Positions 45,501 to 54,585 of a stretch of DNA of 64,000 nucleotides are shown piece after piece. Each line of letters starts with the position of its first letter. Position 1 is the stretch's first letter. The translations under genes were made by a program, and so were the position numbers. Under the pieces are notes generated by a model. It made no database searches. It was not told the origin of the DNA and worked only from the letters and a program-made list of their open reading frames with translations. The stretch is from an uncultured Pelagibacteraceae bacterium (GTDB taxonomy: Bacteria; Pseudomonadota; Alphaproteobacteria; Pelagibacterales; Pelagibacteraceae): assembly GCA_902581925.1 (NCBI GenBank), contig CACHQB010000003.1:37743-101742 (forward strand), written 5' to 3'.

Positions 45501-48268
45501 TGAGTTCAGAGAAAAGAAAAATTGCTTATATTGACGGAAAACCGTATGAAATCGGTCCAAATCACTCGTCTATTTTAAAATTTGTAAAAAGTTATGTAGG
45601 TGAAAAAAAAGTTCCTACCTTATGTGATGATCCAAATTTAGCACCTTATGGAGCTTGTAGAGTGTGTTCGGTCGAAGTTGCTTTAGAAAAAGATGGTCCT
45701 ACAAGAGTAGTAGCTTCTTGCCATACTCCAGTTGCTGAAAATCAACACATATTTACATCAAATGAGTCTTTGAAAGATCTTAGAAAAAATATTGTTGAAT
45801 TAGTATTAACAGATCACCCTATGGAATGTGATACTTGTGAGGTAAATAATAATTGTGAATTACAAACAGTAGCAAACGATTTAGGAGTATCTGATCACAG
45901 ATATAACAGTCCAAAACAACATAAAGGAATTCCAAGAGATACATCTCATGATTACATGAGAATGAATTTAGACAATTGTATAAATTGTGGAAGATGTGTC
46001 AGAGCTTGTGATGAAATTCAAGGTTCATTCGTTTTAACAATGAGTGGAAGAGGATTTGAATCAAGAATAACAACTGATAACGATATGATGTTTGGAGATA
46101 GTTCGTGTGTTTCTTGTGGTGCTTGCGCTCACACTTGTCCAACAGATGCTATCTCAGATGTTTTTCAATCAAAGTCTGCTGCAGTAGATAAAAAAGTTAG
46201 AACAACTTGTTCATACTGCGGTGTTGGTTGTAATTTAGAGGCTTCAATTAAAGATGATAAAGTTGTAGCTATTGATACTCCAAAACAAACAGAAGTTAAC
46301 GCTGGACATACGTGTATTAAAGGAAGATATGCGTTTAGTTTTTATGATCATCCGGACAGATTAAAAACACCTTTAATTAAAAGAAATGGAAAATTTGAAG
46401 AAGCTTCTTGGGATGAAGCTTATGATTTTATCAAAAAGGAAATGAACAGAATTACAAAAGATAATGGTCCAGATGCCTTTGCTGGAATTTCCTCTGCGAG
46501 ATGTACGAATGAAGAAAATTATGTTTTCCAAAAAATGATTAGAGCTGCAGTTGGAACTAACAGTGTAGATTGTTGTGCAAGAATTTGTCATTCACCAACA
46601 GCTTGGGGAATGCAACAAACTTTTGGAACAGGAGCAGCGACTAACTCTACAGAAGATATTTATCATGCAGATTTATTTTTAGTCATTGGAGCTAATCCAA
46701 CTAATGCTCATCCTGTAACAGGTGCCAAAATAAAACAGCAAGTGATGAAAGGTAAAAAACTAATTGTTCTAGATCCAGTAACAACTGAGCTTGCGAAACT
46801 TGCTGATTATCACATTAAACTAAGACCTGGAACTAACGTTGCAGTTCTAAATATGATGTTACATTTTATTATAAAATCAAAACTTTATAATGCAGATTTT
46901 GTAAGAGATAGAACTGAAGGTTTTGATAATTTCTTAAAAGAGATTGAAAGACAGGATGTAGATCAACTAGCAAAAGTAGCTGGAGTAGATAAACAATTAG
47001 TTAAAGAAGCTGCAATTGCATATGCAACTGCTAGAAATTCAATGGAGTTTCATGGATTAGGAGTTACTGAACACGAACAAGGTTCAAAAACAGTAATGCT
47101 AATTGCAGATCTAGCAATGATTACTGGAAACATTGGAAGAAAAGGTGTTGGGGTTAATCCTTTAAGAGGCCAAAACAATGTTCAAGGTGCAGCAGATATG
47201 GGATGTCAACCACACCAGGGTGCTGGGTATTTTCCTGTAGCTGATGAAAAACATCAAGAATTTTATACCGAAAAATATGGAGTAACACATCCGACTAAAC
47301 CAGGATTAAAAATTCCTCAAATGTTTGAAGCTGCAATAGATAAAGAGCTTAAAGGTTTATGGATTATTGGTGAAGATATAGTTCAAACTGACCCTAATAG
47401 CGCTCATGTTATAGAGGCTATGAACTCATTAGAGCTTCTAGTTGTTCAAGAAATATTTATGAGTGAAACTGCAAAATTAGCGACAGTTGTTCTACCAGGT
47501 ACAACTTTCTTGGAAAAAGATGGAACTTTTACAAATACTGAGAGAAGAATTCAAAGAGTGAACAGAGCTGTGCCTCCTCTACCAGGCACTAAACCTGATG
47601 GATTAATTGTAACTGAAATGATGCAAAAATTGGGTTTTGACCAACCAACTTATGACGCTGATCAAGTTCTAGAAGAGATTGCTGATATCGTTCCTTTCTT
47701 TAAGGGAGTTACTAGAGAGAGACTTGGAAAATTTGGATTACAATGGCCAGTTCAAGAAGATGGAACTGATACTAAAATTTTACATACTGAAACTTTTAAA
47801 TTAGGTAAAGGTAGACTTAAAAACTTTGATTGGAAAGAGTCATCAGAAATTGAAGCTAATAAAAAAGATTATCCTTTAATTTTAACAACAAGTAGAGTTT
47901 TACAACATTACAACGCCGCAACAATGACTAGAAGAACAAAAAATATAAATATTATTGATGAAGATGTTTTATTAATTCATCCTAAAGATGCTGAGTACAG
48001 AGATCTAAATACAGGTGATATTGGAAGACTTTATTCAGGTAGAGGTGAAGTTGCCCTTAAAGTAGAGGTGACAGATAAAGTTAAAGAAGGAATAGTGTTT
48101 ACTACATTCCATTTCCCAGAACATATGGTTAATATGGTTACAGGTCATGGTAAAGATGAAGAAACAATGTGTGCAGAATACAAGGTATCTTCTGTTGAAG
48201 TGCAAAAAATCTCAAATCAATTTAAAACAGAAGTTAAACCAAAAGAAAATCAAGCTGAAGTTAGTTAA
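45500..48268 (+). CDS. fdsA: Formate dehydrogenase alpha subunit
   Basis: Catalytic subunit oxidising formate to CO2. In 922 residues: an N-terminal [2Fe-2S] domain (PYGACRVCSVEV), a His-Cys cluster site (HPMECDTCEVNNNCELQ), two ferredoxin-type [4Fe-4S] sites (CINCGRCVRACDE and CVSCGACAHTCP), the molybdopterin-domain cluster (TTCSYCGVGCNLEA), and the active-site Cys363 in CCARICHSPTAWGM. Cysteine rather than selenocysteine ligates the metal. The C-terminal cofactor domain ends with a tail of Lys and Glu. Soluble and NAD-linked, it gives energy and CO2 from C1 units. Confidence 0.95.
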   Translation: MSSEKRKIAYIDGKPYEIGPNHSSILKFVKSYVGEKKVPTLCDDPNLAPYGACRVCSVEVALEKDGPTRVVASCHTPVAENQHIFTSNESLKDLRKNIVELVLTDHPMECDTCEVNNNCELQTVANDLGVSDHRYNSPKQHKGIPRDTSHDYMRMNLDNCINCGRCVRACDEIQGSFVLTMSGRGFESRITTDNDMMFGDSSCVSCGACAHTCPTDAISDVFQSKSAAVDKKVRTTCSYCGVGCNLEASIKDDKVVAIDTPKQTEVNAGHTCIKGRYAFSFYDHPDRLKTPLIKRNGKFEEASWDEAYDFIKKEMNRITKDNGPDAFAGISSARCTNEENYVFQKMIRAAVGTNSVDCCARICHSPTAWGMQQTFGTGAATNSTEDIYHADLFLVIGANPTNAHPVTGAKIKQQVMKGKKLIVLDPVTTELAKLADYHIKLRPGTNVAVLNMMLHFIIKSKLYNADFVRDRTEGFDNFLKEIERQDVDQLAKVAGVDKQLVKEAAIAYATARNSMEFHGLGVTEHEQGSKTVMLIADLAMITGNIGRKGVGVNPLRGQNNVQGAADMGCQPHQGAGYFPVADEKHQEFYTEKYGVTHPTKPGLKIPQMFEAAIDKELKGLWIIGEDIVQTDPNSAHVIEAMNSLELLVVQEIFMSETAKLATVVLPGTTFLEKDGTFTNTERRIQRVNRAVPPLPGTKPDGLIVTEMMQKLGFDQPTYDADQVLEEIADIVPFFKGVTRERLGKFGLQWPVQEDGTDTKILHTETFKLGKGRLKNFDWKESSEIEANKKDYPLILTTSRVLQHYNAATMTRRTKNINIIDEDVLLIHPKDAEYRDLNTGDIGRLYSGRGEVALKVEVTDKVKEGIVFTTFHFPEHMVNMVTGHGKDEETMCAEYKVSSVEVQKISNQFKTEVKPKENQAEVS

Positions 48269-48273
48269 TTAAA

Positions 48274-49719
48274 ATGACCATTGGTTGGCATTTTGATAAT
48301 ACTTATTCAAAGTTATCAAATACTTTTAAAGAAAATATTAAACCAACTCCTGTTCATGATCCTGAATTGGTAATTTTAAATGAGGAACTAGCATCTACTT
48401 TAAATTTAGATTTTTCAAAAACAGACAAAAGAAAATTAGCAGAAATATTTTCTGGTAACTTCATACCGGAAGAAACTAATACCATAGCGCAAGCATATGC
48501 GGGTCATCAATTTGGACACTTTACTATGTTAGGAGATGGTAGAGCAGTTTTATTGGGTGAGCATTTAGTTAACAATGATAGTCGTTTTGACATTCAGTTT
48601 AAAGGTTCAGGAAGAACTTCTTTTTCTAGAGGTGGTGATGGAAGAGCGGCTCTGGGTCCTATGCTTAGGGAATATATTATCAGCGAAGCGATACATTCAT
48701 TAAATATTCCAACTACCAGAAGCCTTGCTGTAGTAAAAACAGGAGAAAAAGTTGTAAGAGAAAATCTTTTACAGGGTGCTATATTAACAAGAGTTGCATC
48801 AAGTCATCTTCGAGTCGGAACATTTCAATATATTGCAGCAACTCAAAACATTGAAAATTTAAATATTTTAATCGACTACACAATAAACAGGCATTATCCA
48901 GAAATTAAAAAATCAAATTCAAAAGCTTTAGACTTATTAAATCTTGTTATGGAAAAACAATGTCAGTTAGTAATCAATTGGATGCGAGTTGGATTTATTC
49001 ATGGAGTTATGAATACTGATAACATGGCAATCTCAGGGGAAACCATCGATTATGGTCCTTGTGCATTTATGGACCATTATGATCCAAAAACTGTATTTAG
49101 CTCAATCGATAAATTTGGCAGATACGCCTTTTCTAACCAGCCACCAATTACAAAATGGAATTTAGCAAGATTTGCAGAATGTTTAATTCCTCTAATTGAT
49201 AAAAATGAAGATACTGCAATAAAATTAGCATCAGATTTAATAGATAATTTTCAAAATATTTATGAAGGTAAATGGTTAAATATGATGAGAGATAAGCTTG
49301 GTTTATTTGGTGAGGATAAAAATGATAAAAAATTAATTAATGATTTGTTTAATTGGATGGAGAAAAATAAAGCAGATTATACAAATACTTTTTGTAATCT
49401 AATGGATATCAATTCTGATGAAGTCTACAAAAATAATGATTTTATCAATTGGAAAAATGAATGGAAAAAAAGATCTCAATTAAATAATTCAACAAAGGAC
49501 AAACAAACTAAACTTATGAAATCAAATAATCCAACTGTTATTCCTAGAAATCATAAAGTAGAGGAAGCTTTAGCTGAAGCAGACAAAGGAAGTTTAGATA
49601 AAATGAAAAAGTTATTAGCCATTTTAAAAAATCCTTATGACAATCAGAATAATATTGAAGAATATAAAGCACCTGCTCCGTCGAGTAATGAAAAATATCA
49701 AACTTTTTGTGGAACTTAA
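48274..49719 (+). CDS. selO: SelO-type protein adenylyltransferase (YdiU/UPF0061)
   Basis: Pseudokinase-fold enzyme that AMPylates proteins, linked to oxidative stress. The 481 residues carry GHQFGHFTMLGDGRAVLLGE, QFKGSGRTSFSRGGDGRAAL, MLREYIISEAIHSLNIPTTR and HGVMNTDNMAISGETIDYGP with the metal-binding Asn and Asp. The C-terminus is YQTFCGT, placing a cysteine third from the end, where eukaryotic SelO has selenocysteine. It follows fdsA by five bases and may ride on the formate dehydrogenase transcript. It is shorter at the C-terminal side than many relatives. Confidence 0.93.
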   Translation: MTIGWHFDNTYSKLSNTFKENIKPTPVHDPELVILNEELASTLNLDFSKTDKRKLAEIFSGNFIPEETNTIAQAYAGHQFGHFTMLGDGRAVLLGEHLVNNDSRFDIQFKGSGRTSFSRGGDGRAALGPMLREYIISEAIHSLNIPTTRSLAVVKTGEKVVRENLLQGAILTRVASSHLRVGTFQYIAATQNIENLNILIDYTINRHYPEIKKSNSKALDLLNLVMEKQCQLVINWMRVGFIHGVMNTDNMAISGETIDYGPCAFMDHYDPKTVFSSIDKFGRYAFSNQPPITKWNLARFAECLIPLIDKNEDTAIKLASDLIDNFQNIYEGKWLNMMRDKLGLFGEDKNDKKLINDLFNWMEKNKADYTNTFCNLMDINSDEVYKNNDFINWKNEWKKRSQLNNSTKDKQTKLMKSNNPTVIPRNHKVEEALAEADKGSLDKMKKLLAILKNPYDNQNNIEEYKAPAPSSNEKYQTFCGT

Positions 49720-49720
49720 A

Positions 49721-50824
49721 TTATAAAACGTAGGGCTCTGGCCTAGCAGTTTTACCCAAAACTCTCTCAACTGCAAAATCACTTATATCAATTGTTTGGT
49801 ATGATCCTGTTGTGATTAATTCAGTTAAGGCTCTACCGATACCTGGTGCCTGCATTAATCCTCTGCCTGTAAATCCAGAAGCCATGTAAACATTATCATA
49901 TTTTGGATGCTTACCAACTACTGCATTGTTATCCAATCTATTACAATCATAGTAACCTGCCCATCCACCAGTTAACTTTAATTCTTCAAAGGCAGGTATT
50001 CTCTTAGCAAGAGCTGGCCAAACTAATTCCTCAAAATCATTCCAAGCTGGTTCCAAATCATCTGCATCAAATACAGAAATAGGTGATCCTGCTAAATATT
50101 CACCACCTTCTGGTCTCCAATAAACACCCGTTGTTAAGTCTCCGCTTAGTGGCATCTCATTTATATATGTTGGGCATTTTACTCTAAACACTGTATGCTT
50201 TTGAGGAACAACAGGAATATCTTCTAACAATTCTTTTGTCCAGCAACCAGCTGCAGAAACAATTGTTTTAGCATTTATTTCAGAAATACTTTTTACGTCA
50301 CCTTTAATAAATTCTGCTCCAAGCTCTATTGCTTTACTTTTAAGAGCGCTATGAAACATAAATGGATCAATCCATCCTTCACTTTGATTATCCGTATAAG
50401 TTGCTGTCTCTATCCCTTCACTATTTACATAAGGGAAAACCTTAGATAATTCTGACCCTTTAATATTTTTAGTTCCTGCATCACATTCTTTATGATTTTC
50501 TAATGCTCTATATTGTTCTTCAGCGTGTTCAGGACCAAACATTAAAAGATATCCATTGGTTACCATACTAGCTGTTGGATTGGGATTTTTTTCTGTTTTT
50601 AATAATTCTGGTATTTGAAAAATAAATTCTCTTGCAAATTTTCCTAATAAAATATTTTCTTTTTGGAAAAATTGTCTTCTAAAACCACCTAAAGATAATG
50701 GGAATGAAGCTGTTTTATAAGTAGGATCTCTCTCAATAACTTTTACTTTTCTGCCTTCTTTAGATAAAAAATAAGCGGTTGCCGCCCCTATTATTCCACC
50801 ACCAACTACTACAACATCATCCAT
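49721..50824 (-). CDS. FAD-dependent oxidoreductase (DAO family, FOXRED1-like)
   Basis: A 367-residue flavoprotein. The N-terminal dinucleotide fold is VVVVGGGIIGAATAYFLSKE followed by KVKVIERD. The C-terminal block YDCNRLDNNAVVGKHPKYDN and VYMASGFTGRGLMQAPGIGR is like human FOXRED1 and bacterial sarcosine or glycine oxidase-type enzymes. The likely reaction is oxidation of an N-methyl or D-amino acid, but the substrate is not determined. It ends one base from the convergent selO stop. Its possible link to creatinase (sarcosine producer, 10 kb away) is only by chemistry. Confidence 0.85.
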   Translation of the reverse strand: MDDVVVVGGGIIGAATAYFLSKEGRKVKVIERDPTYKTASFPLSLGGFRRQFFQKENILLGKFAREFIFQIPELLKTEKNPNPTASMVTNGYLLMFGPEHAEEQYRALENHKECDAGTKNIKGSELSKVFPYVNSEGIETATYTDNQSEGWIDPFMFHSALKSKAIELGAEFIKGDVKSISEINAKTIVSAAGCWTKELLEDIPVVPQKHTVFRVKCPTYINEMPLSGDLTTGVYWRPEGGEYLAGSPISVFDADDLEPAWNDFEELVWPALAKRIPAFEELKLTGGWAGYYDCNRLDNNAVVGKHPKYDNVYMASGFTGRGLMQAPGIGRALTELITTGSYQTIDISDFAVERVLGKTARPEPYVL

Positions 50825-50826
50825 AT

Positions 50827-51309
50827 CTAATTTAACATAATTAAGCTAGTATTCAGAATTAGTGCAAAGCTACACCAAAGTAAATATGGAATCATTAGGT
50901 ATGCACTCAACATCTTGACGCGTTTAAACCTCAAAATAAGATTAATTATCAATGCTATTAATATGATTAATACTAAAAGAGCCAAAGCCATATTGTGGAA
51001 AACAAAGAAAACTACACTCCAAGTTGTATTGAATACTAAATGAATAAAATAAATATAGACAGTATTCATATCTCTATTTTTTGTATGCCAGTAAAGCCAT
51101 ATTGCAACTGTCATCAATGTATACAAGGTGGTCCAAACAGGTCCAAATATCCAATCTGGTGGATTAAATGTTGGTTTGTTTAATAATGAGTACCATGGCT
51201 CTTTAAATGTAATGGTAGCTAAACCGCCAATCAATGAAGCAGTGAATGTAATAGCAAGAAACAATATAAATGTTAAAAATTTATTTTTAAACATGTAAGA
51301 TATATACAT
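50827..51309 (-). CDS. tspO: TspO/MBR family protein
   Basis: A 160-residue membrane protein with five hydrophobic helices; binds porphyrins and sterol-like ligands. The family signature is in PTFNPPDWIFGPVWTTLYTL, and the fourth helix carries HLVFNTTWSVVFFVFHN. A second ATG at 51294 would remove five residues and fits the usual N-terminus equally well. The start is eight bases from the divergent SDR gene. It lies just downstream of the flavoprotein gap, next to the Cfa cluster, as in other bacteria where TspO is tied to light or singlet oxygen stress. Confidence 0.9.
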   Translation of the reverse strand: MYISYMFKNKFLTFILFLAITFTASLIGGLATITFKEPWYSLLNKPTFNPPDWIFGPVWTTLYTLMTVAIWLYWHTKNRDMNTVYIYFIHLVFNTTWSVVFFVFHNMALALLVLIILIALIINLILRFKRVKMLSAYLMIPYLLWCSFALILNTSLIMLN

Positions 51310-51317
51310 AACAAAAA

Positions 51318-52076
51318 ATGAGTAAAAAAACTATTTGGATTACTGGCGGTAGTACTGGTATTGGAAAAGCTTTAGCAATTAAATTTGCAAGTAAGGGATG
51401 GAACGTTGCTATATCTGCAAGAAGAGCTGCATTACTAAATGAGCTTTCAAATTCTTATGAAAATATTTCAAGTTTTCCTTTAGACGTAACAGATAAGGAA
51501 AAGTGCAAAGAAGTATTTAACGAAATTAAAAACAAATATGAAAATATAGATATTTGTTTTTTTTCAACTGGAACATGGGATCCCAAAAAAGAAAAAGATA
51601 TAGATGTCGAACAAATGGAAGATGTCTTTAAAGTAAATTTTTTTGGAACTGTGAATAGTATCAAAGCAGTTGAACAATACTTTAGAGATAAAAAAAATGG
51701 TATAATAACAATTGTTTCCTCAATTGCAGGATATAGGGGGTTACCCAATTCAACTGGATATGGACCATCTAAATCTGCATTAAATAACTTAGCTGAAAGT
51801 TTGTACTTTGATTTTAAAAGGTACAATGTTCGCGTTTGTTTAGTATCTCCTGGATTTATTAAAACGCCAATGACAGATAAAAATGATTTTAAAATGCCTT
51901 TTTTAAAAACTCCTGAGTATGCTGCAGATCAAATTTATGAAGGTTTAGTTAACAAAAATATATTTGAAATACATTTTCCAAAATCACTTACAATCACATT
52001 AAAACTATTGAGTTTTTTACCGAGTAAAATTTATTTTGGTTTAGTTGGAAAACTAACGAAATACCAAAAAAAATAG
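51318..52076 (+). CDS. Short-chain dehydrogenase/reductase
   Basis: A 252-residue SDR with the nucleotide motif WITGGSTGIGKALAIKFA, a catalytic Ser in IVSSIAGYRGLP, and the Tyr-Lys pair in GYGPSKSALNNLAESL. PGFIKTPMTDKNDFKMPF is like SDRs that accompany Cfa gene clusters. A C-terminal hydrophobic segment (TITLKLLSFLPSKIYFGLVG) may bind membrane. It is divergent from tspO, and its stop abuts that of the DUF3833 gene. Its substrate is unknown; the neighbourhood suggests a fatty acyl derivative. Confidence 0.87.
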   Translation: MSKKTIWITGGSTGIGKALAIKFASKGWNVAISARRAALLNELSNSYENISSFPLDVTDKEKCKEVFNEIKNKYENIDICFFSTGTWDPKKEKDIDVEQMEDVFKVNFFGTVNSIKAVEQYFRDKKNGIITIVSSIAGYRGLPNSTGYGPSKSALNNLAESLYFDFKRYNVRVCLVSPGFIKTPMTDKNDFKMPFLKTPEYAADQIYEGLVNKNIFEIHFPKSLTITLKLLSFLPSKIYFGLVGKLTKYQKK

Positions 52077-52625
52077 TTAATCTTTAACAAATACAACTGT
52101 CAATTCAGCTACTTTAAAACCAAATTTAGTCATTGTTGCTCTATTAATTGCAACTCTATCATCTTGTTTAAAAATCCAATCATCGAAAGTTATTTTTAAT
52201 TCTTTACCTTTAACTGGAACTAATAAAACATATTCAAATTTAAATGCTGGTCCATAAGAATATCCTATTGCTTTACCTACAACATCTCCTGCTGTTCCTT
52301 CGTAATTATGCTCATCAATTTTATTTATTGTCCATTCTCGGTCTTGAACTTCACCATCATCCCAATTAAATTTTTCTTTAAGAATTAATTGCTTTCCATC
52401 CCAGGTTCCATTTAAATCTGCAGAAAATTGTCTTGTAACTTTTCCTGATCTATTTTGCAGAACACCCCAGGCCTTAACATTCCCAGATAAGTATTCCTCA
52501 ATAATTAATCTTGGTTCTTTGTCTTTAAAGTCTTCTGGTTTCATAGCACTATTATTTGAGCAACTTGTAATTAAGAATAATGAAATTATCAATGAAATTG
52601 ACTTAATTATTTTTATATGTCGCAT
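52077..52625 (-). CDS. DUF3833 family lipoprotein
   Basis: A 182-residue protein from the ATG at 52625. An earlier ATG at 52637 overlaps the Shine-Dalgarno core, so the later start is preferred. The N-terminus has a lipoprotein signal (ISLFLITSC), so Cys is the likely lipidated residue and the protein sits on the periplasmic side of a membrane. WDGKQLILKEKFNWDDGEVQ and DREWTINKID match the beta-rich DUF3833 fold, found next to Cfa and DUF1365 genes. Function not established. Confidence 0.85.
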   Translation of the reverse strand: MRHIKIIKSISLIISLFLITSCSNNSAMKPEDFKDKEPRLIIEEYLSGNVKAWGVLQNRSGKVTRQFSADLNGTWDGKQLILKEKFNWDDGEVQDREWTINKIDEHNYEGTAGDVVGKAIGYSYGPAFKFEYVLLVPVKGKELKITFDDWIFKQDDRVAINRATMTKFGFKVAELTVVFVKD

Positions 52626-52631
52626 AAATAT

Positions 52632-52635
52632 CTCC
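52632..52635 (-). promoter_or_regulatory. Ribosome binding site of the DUF3833 gene
   Basis: Minus-strand GGAG with six bases (ATATTT) before the ATG at 52625. It overlaps the upstream in-frame ATG at 52637, which argues against that earlier start. Confidence 0.65.
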
Positions 52636-52642
52636 ATTATTT

Positions 52643-53821
52643 TTATTTGTTTTGCATTGAAAATTGTATCAGATCAATATTTTTTGACTTAAATCCAGCT
52701 TCACAATATGAAAGATAAAACTCCCACATTCTTTTAAATGTTATATCAAAACCTTGATTTTTTATTAAATCCCATTTTTTTAAAAACTCATTTCTCCATA
52801 TAGCTAATGTATTTGCATAATGGTCAGCATAAGAAATGTATGAATTTATAGTTAAGCCATTATCAGAAACGTAACGATTAATACTATTTTTATTTGGTAA
52901 AAAACCACCAGGAAAAATATATTTTTGAATAAAATCTTGTTTATTTTTATATCTATCAAATAACCTATCATCGATAGTAATTGCTTGAATAGCTGCTTTA
53001 CCGTCATCAGATAAGTTGTTTTTAATAGTTTTAAAATAACCCTCTAAATAATTTTGACCAACAGCCTCAATCATCTCTATAGAGGCAATTGAATTGTATT
53101 TACCTTTAAGATCTCTGTAATCTTTTATTTCAATATTTACTTTTTCGTTTAAACCACAATTAAAAATTCTTTCTTTTGCATATTCAAATTGTTTTTTTGA
53201 TATTGTAATACAGTCTAGTTTGACATCGTATTTTTTACCTAAGTACTCAGCAAAACCTCCCCAACCACATCCTATTTCTAAAACTTTGTCACCATTATTT
53301 GGTTTAATTAGATCAATTAATTTTTGATATTTATTATTTTGAGCATCAGAAAGATTTTTCGAGTTATCATCAAAAATAGCACTAGAGTAAGTGAGTGTAT
53401 CATCTAACCAAAGAGAAAAAAAATCATTACCTAGATCATAATGTTTAGCAATATTTTCTTTGCTTCTACTTTTTGTATTTTTGATTACTTTATTTTTTAC
53501 AAAATTAATTATTGGAAAATCGAGAAGGCCTGAGAATCTATATATGACTTCTATATTTCTTGCAGTTAATTCAATTAAATTTGATAAGTTGTCAGTTTCA
53601 AATTCACCTCTCATATAGCTCTCAGCAAATCCAATACTACCACCTCTAATTAAATTATAATTAAAATTTGGTTTTTTAATTGAAATATTTGCATGCAATT
53701 TTTCATTTGGATTTCCAAACTTGAAAATTTTTCCATTATGTGTAGTGAGCTCAAGATAACCATGACTTATTTTATTAAGAAATTTAAAAACAAATTTATC
53801 TGCAGCGTTATTTAAAAACAT
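52643..53821 (-). CDS. cfa: Cyclopropane-fatty-acyl-phospholipid synthase family methyltransferase
   Basis: SAM-dependent enzyme that methylenates or methylates unsaturated acyl chains of membrane lipids. The 392 residues show ENIAKHYDLGNDFFSLWLDD, LTYSSAIF, the SAM motif VLEIGCGWGGFAEYLG, and IASIEMIEAVGQNYLEGYF. It follows DUF1365 with a one-base overlap. The neighbourhood (FAD amine oxidase, DUF1365, DUF3833) matches the set that in Rhodobacter is tied to singlet oxygen and furan fatty acids, so a role beyond plain cyclopropanation is possible. Confidence 0.92.
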   Translation of the reverse strand: MFLNNAADKFVFKFLNKISHGYLELTTHNGKIFKFGNPNEKLHANISIKKPNFNYNLIRGGSIGFAESYMRGEFETDNLSNLIELTARNIEVIYRFSGLLDFPIINFVKNKVIKNTKSRSKENIAKHYDLGNDFFSLWLDDTLTYSSAIFDDNSKNLSDAQNNKYQKLIDLIKPNNGDKVLEIGCGWGGFAEYLGKKYDVKLDCITISKKQFEYAKERIFNCGLNEKVNIEIKDYRDLKGKYNSIASIEMIEAVGQNYLEGYFKTIKNNLSDDGKAAIQAITIDDRLFDRYKNKQDFIQKYIFPGGFLPNKNSINRYVSDNGLTINSYISYADHYANTLAIWRNEFLKKWDLIKNQGFDITFKRMWEFYLSYCEAGFKSKNIDLIQFSMQNK

Positions 53822-54585
53822 TAATTTTCTACCGTTAAATTATTTTTAATTTTAAATTTTTTCTTAATAAATTTAATTCCTTTAATCCATAATTTAAACG
53901 CTTCAAAATGTATCGCAGAGATAATTTTAAATGTCATTAAAGGGTGTTTAAGATAAGAATTCATTAAGTTTTTGCTTGTCAAATCAGATCTTTCACCATC
54001 TTGTGATGCAAAAAGAATTTTTCCTTCTTGATCATATTGATCAATTACAACTGACAACTTCTGCTCTGGATTTAATATCCTAAAAAAATAATTACAATCC
54101 ATTTCAATAAATGGTGAAACATGAAATTTCTTTGAGCAATTATTTTGAATTAATTTATTTTGTCCCTCTACTTTAAAAACGTAAGTATGTTGCTCACCAA
54201 ATGTATTCTTAACCTCATATAAAATAGAAATTAAATTATCATTTCTATCATATACAAAAAAAATACTTAGTGGATTAAAAACATAACCAAATATTCTTGG
54301 ATAGCATAAAAGTTTAACTTTTATGTTGTCAGTACTGATTTCGTTATTAATTAGATTTTTTTTTACCCACTCAAAAAGAGATGATCCATCACGATCACCA
54401 TGATCTTTCTCATAAAAACTTATAAGATTAAATTTATTTAATGAAAAAAATTTTAATTTATCATTAAGCTCATTTAGCTCTGATAGATCTATAAATAATG
54501 AAAATACTTTATATTTAAAAAAATGTTCTTTTGGCTTAAATCTCTTATGGATTACATTTCCATTATATATACAAGAACTAATCAT
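53821..54585 (-). CDS. DUF1365 family protein
   Basis: A 254-residue protein of the family that accompanies Cfa-type enzymes. Diagnostic segments are YNGNVIHKRFKPKEHFFKYK near the N-terminus, LLCYPRIFGYVFNPLSIFFV, and VKNTFGEQHTYVF. The biochemical role is not established; it is thought to act with the FAD oxidoreductase and Cfa on unsaturated lipids. It overlaps both neighbours (by eight bases and by one base), so all three are one operon. Confidence 0.9.
   Translation of the reverse strand: MISSCIYNGNVIHKRFKPKEHFFKYKVFSLFIDLSELNELNDKLKFFSLNKFNLISFYEKDHGDRDGSSLFEWVKKNLINNEISTDNIKVKLLCYPRIFGYVFNPLSIFFVYDRNDNLISILYEVKNTFGEQHTYVFKVEGQNKLIQNNCSKKFHVSPFIEMDCNYFFRILNPEQKLSVVIDQYDQEGKILFASQDGERSDLTSKNLMNSYLKHPLMTFKIISAIHFEAFKLWIKGIKFIKKKFKIKNNLTVEN

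Noticed and set aside
51455..51826. Minus-strand frame of 123 codons inside the SDR gene
   Set aside because: The opposite strand encodes a complete SDR with all motifs; the antisense frame has no recognisable content.
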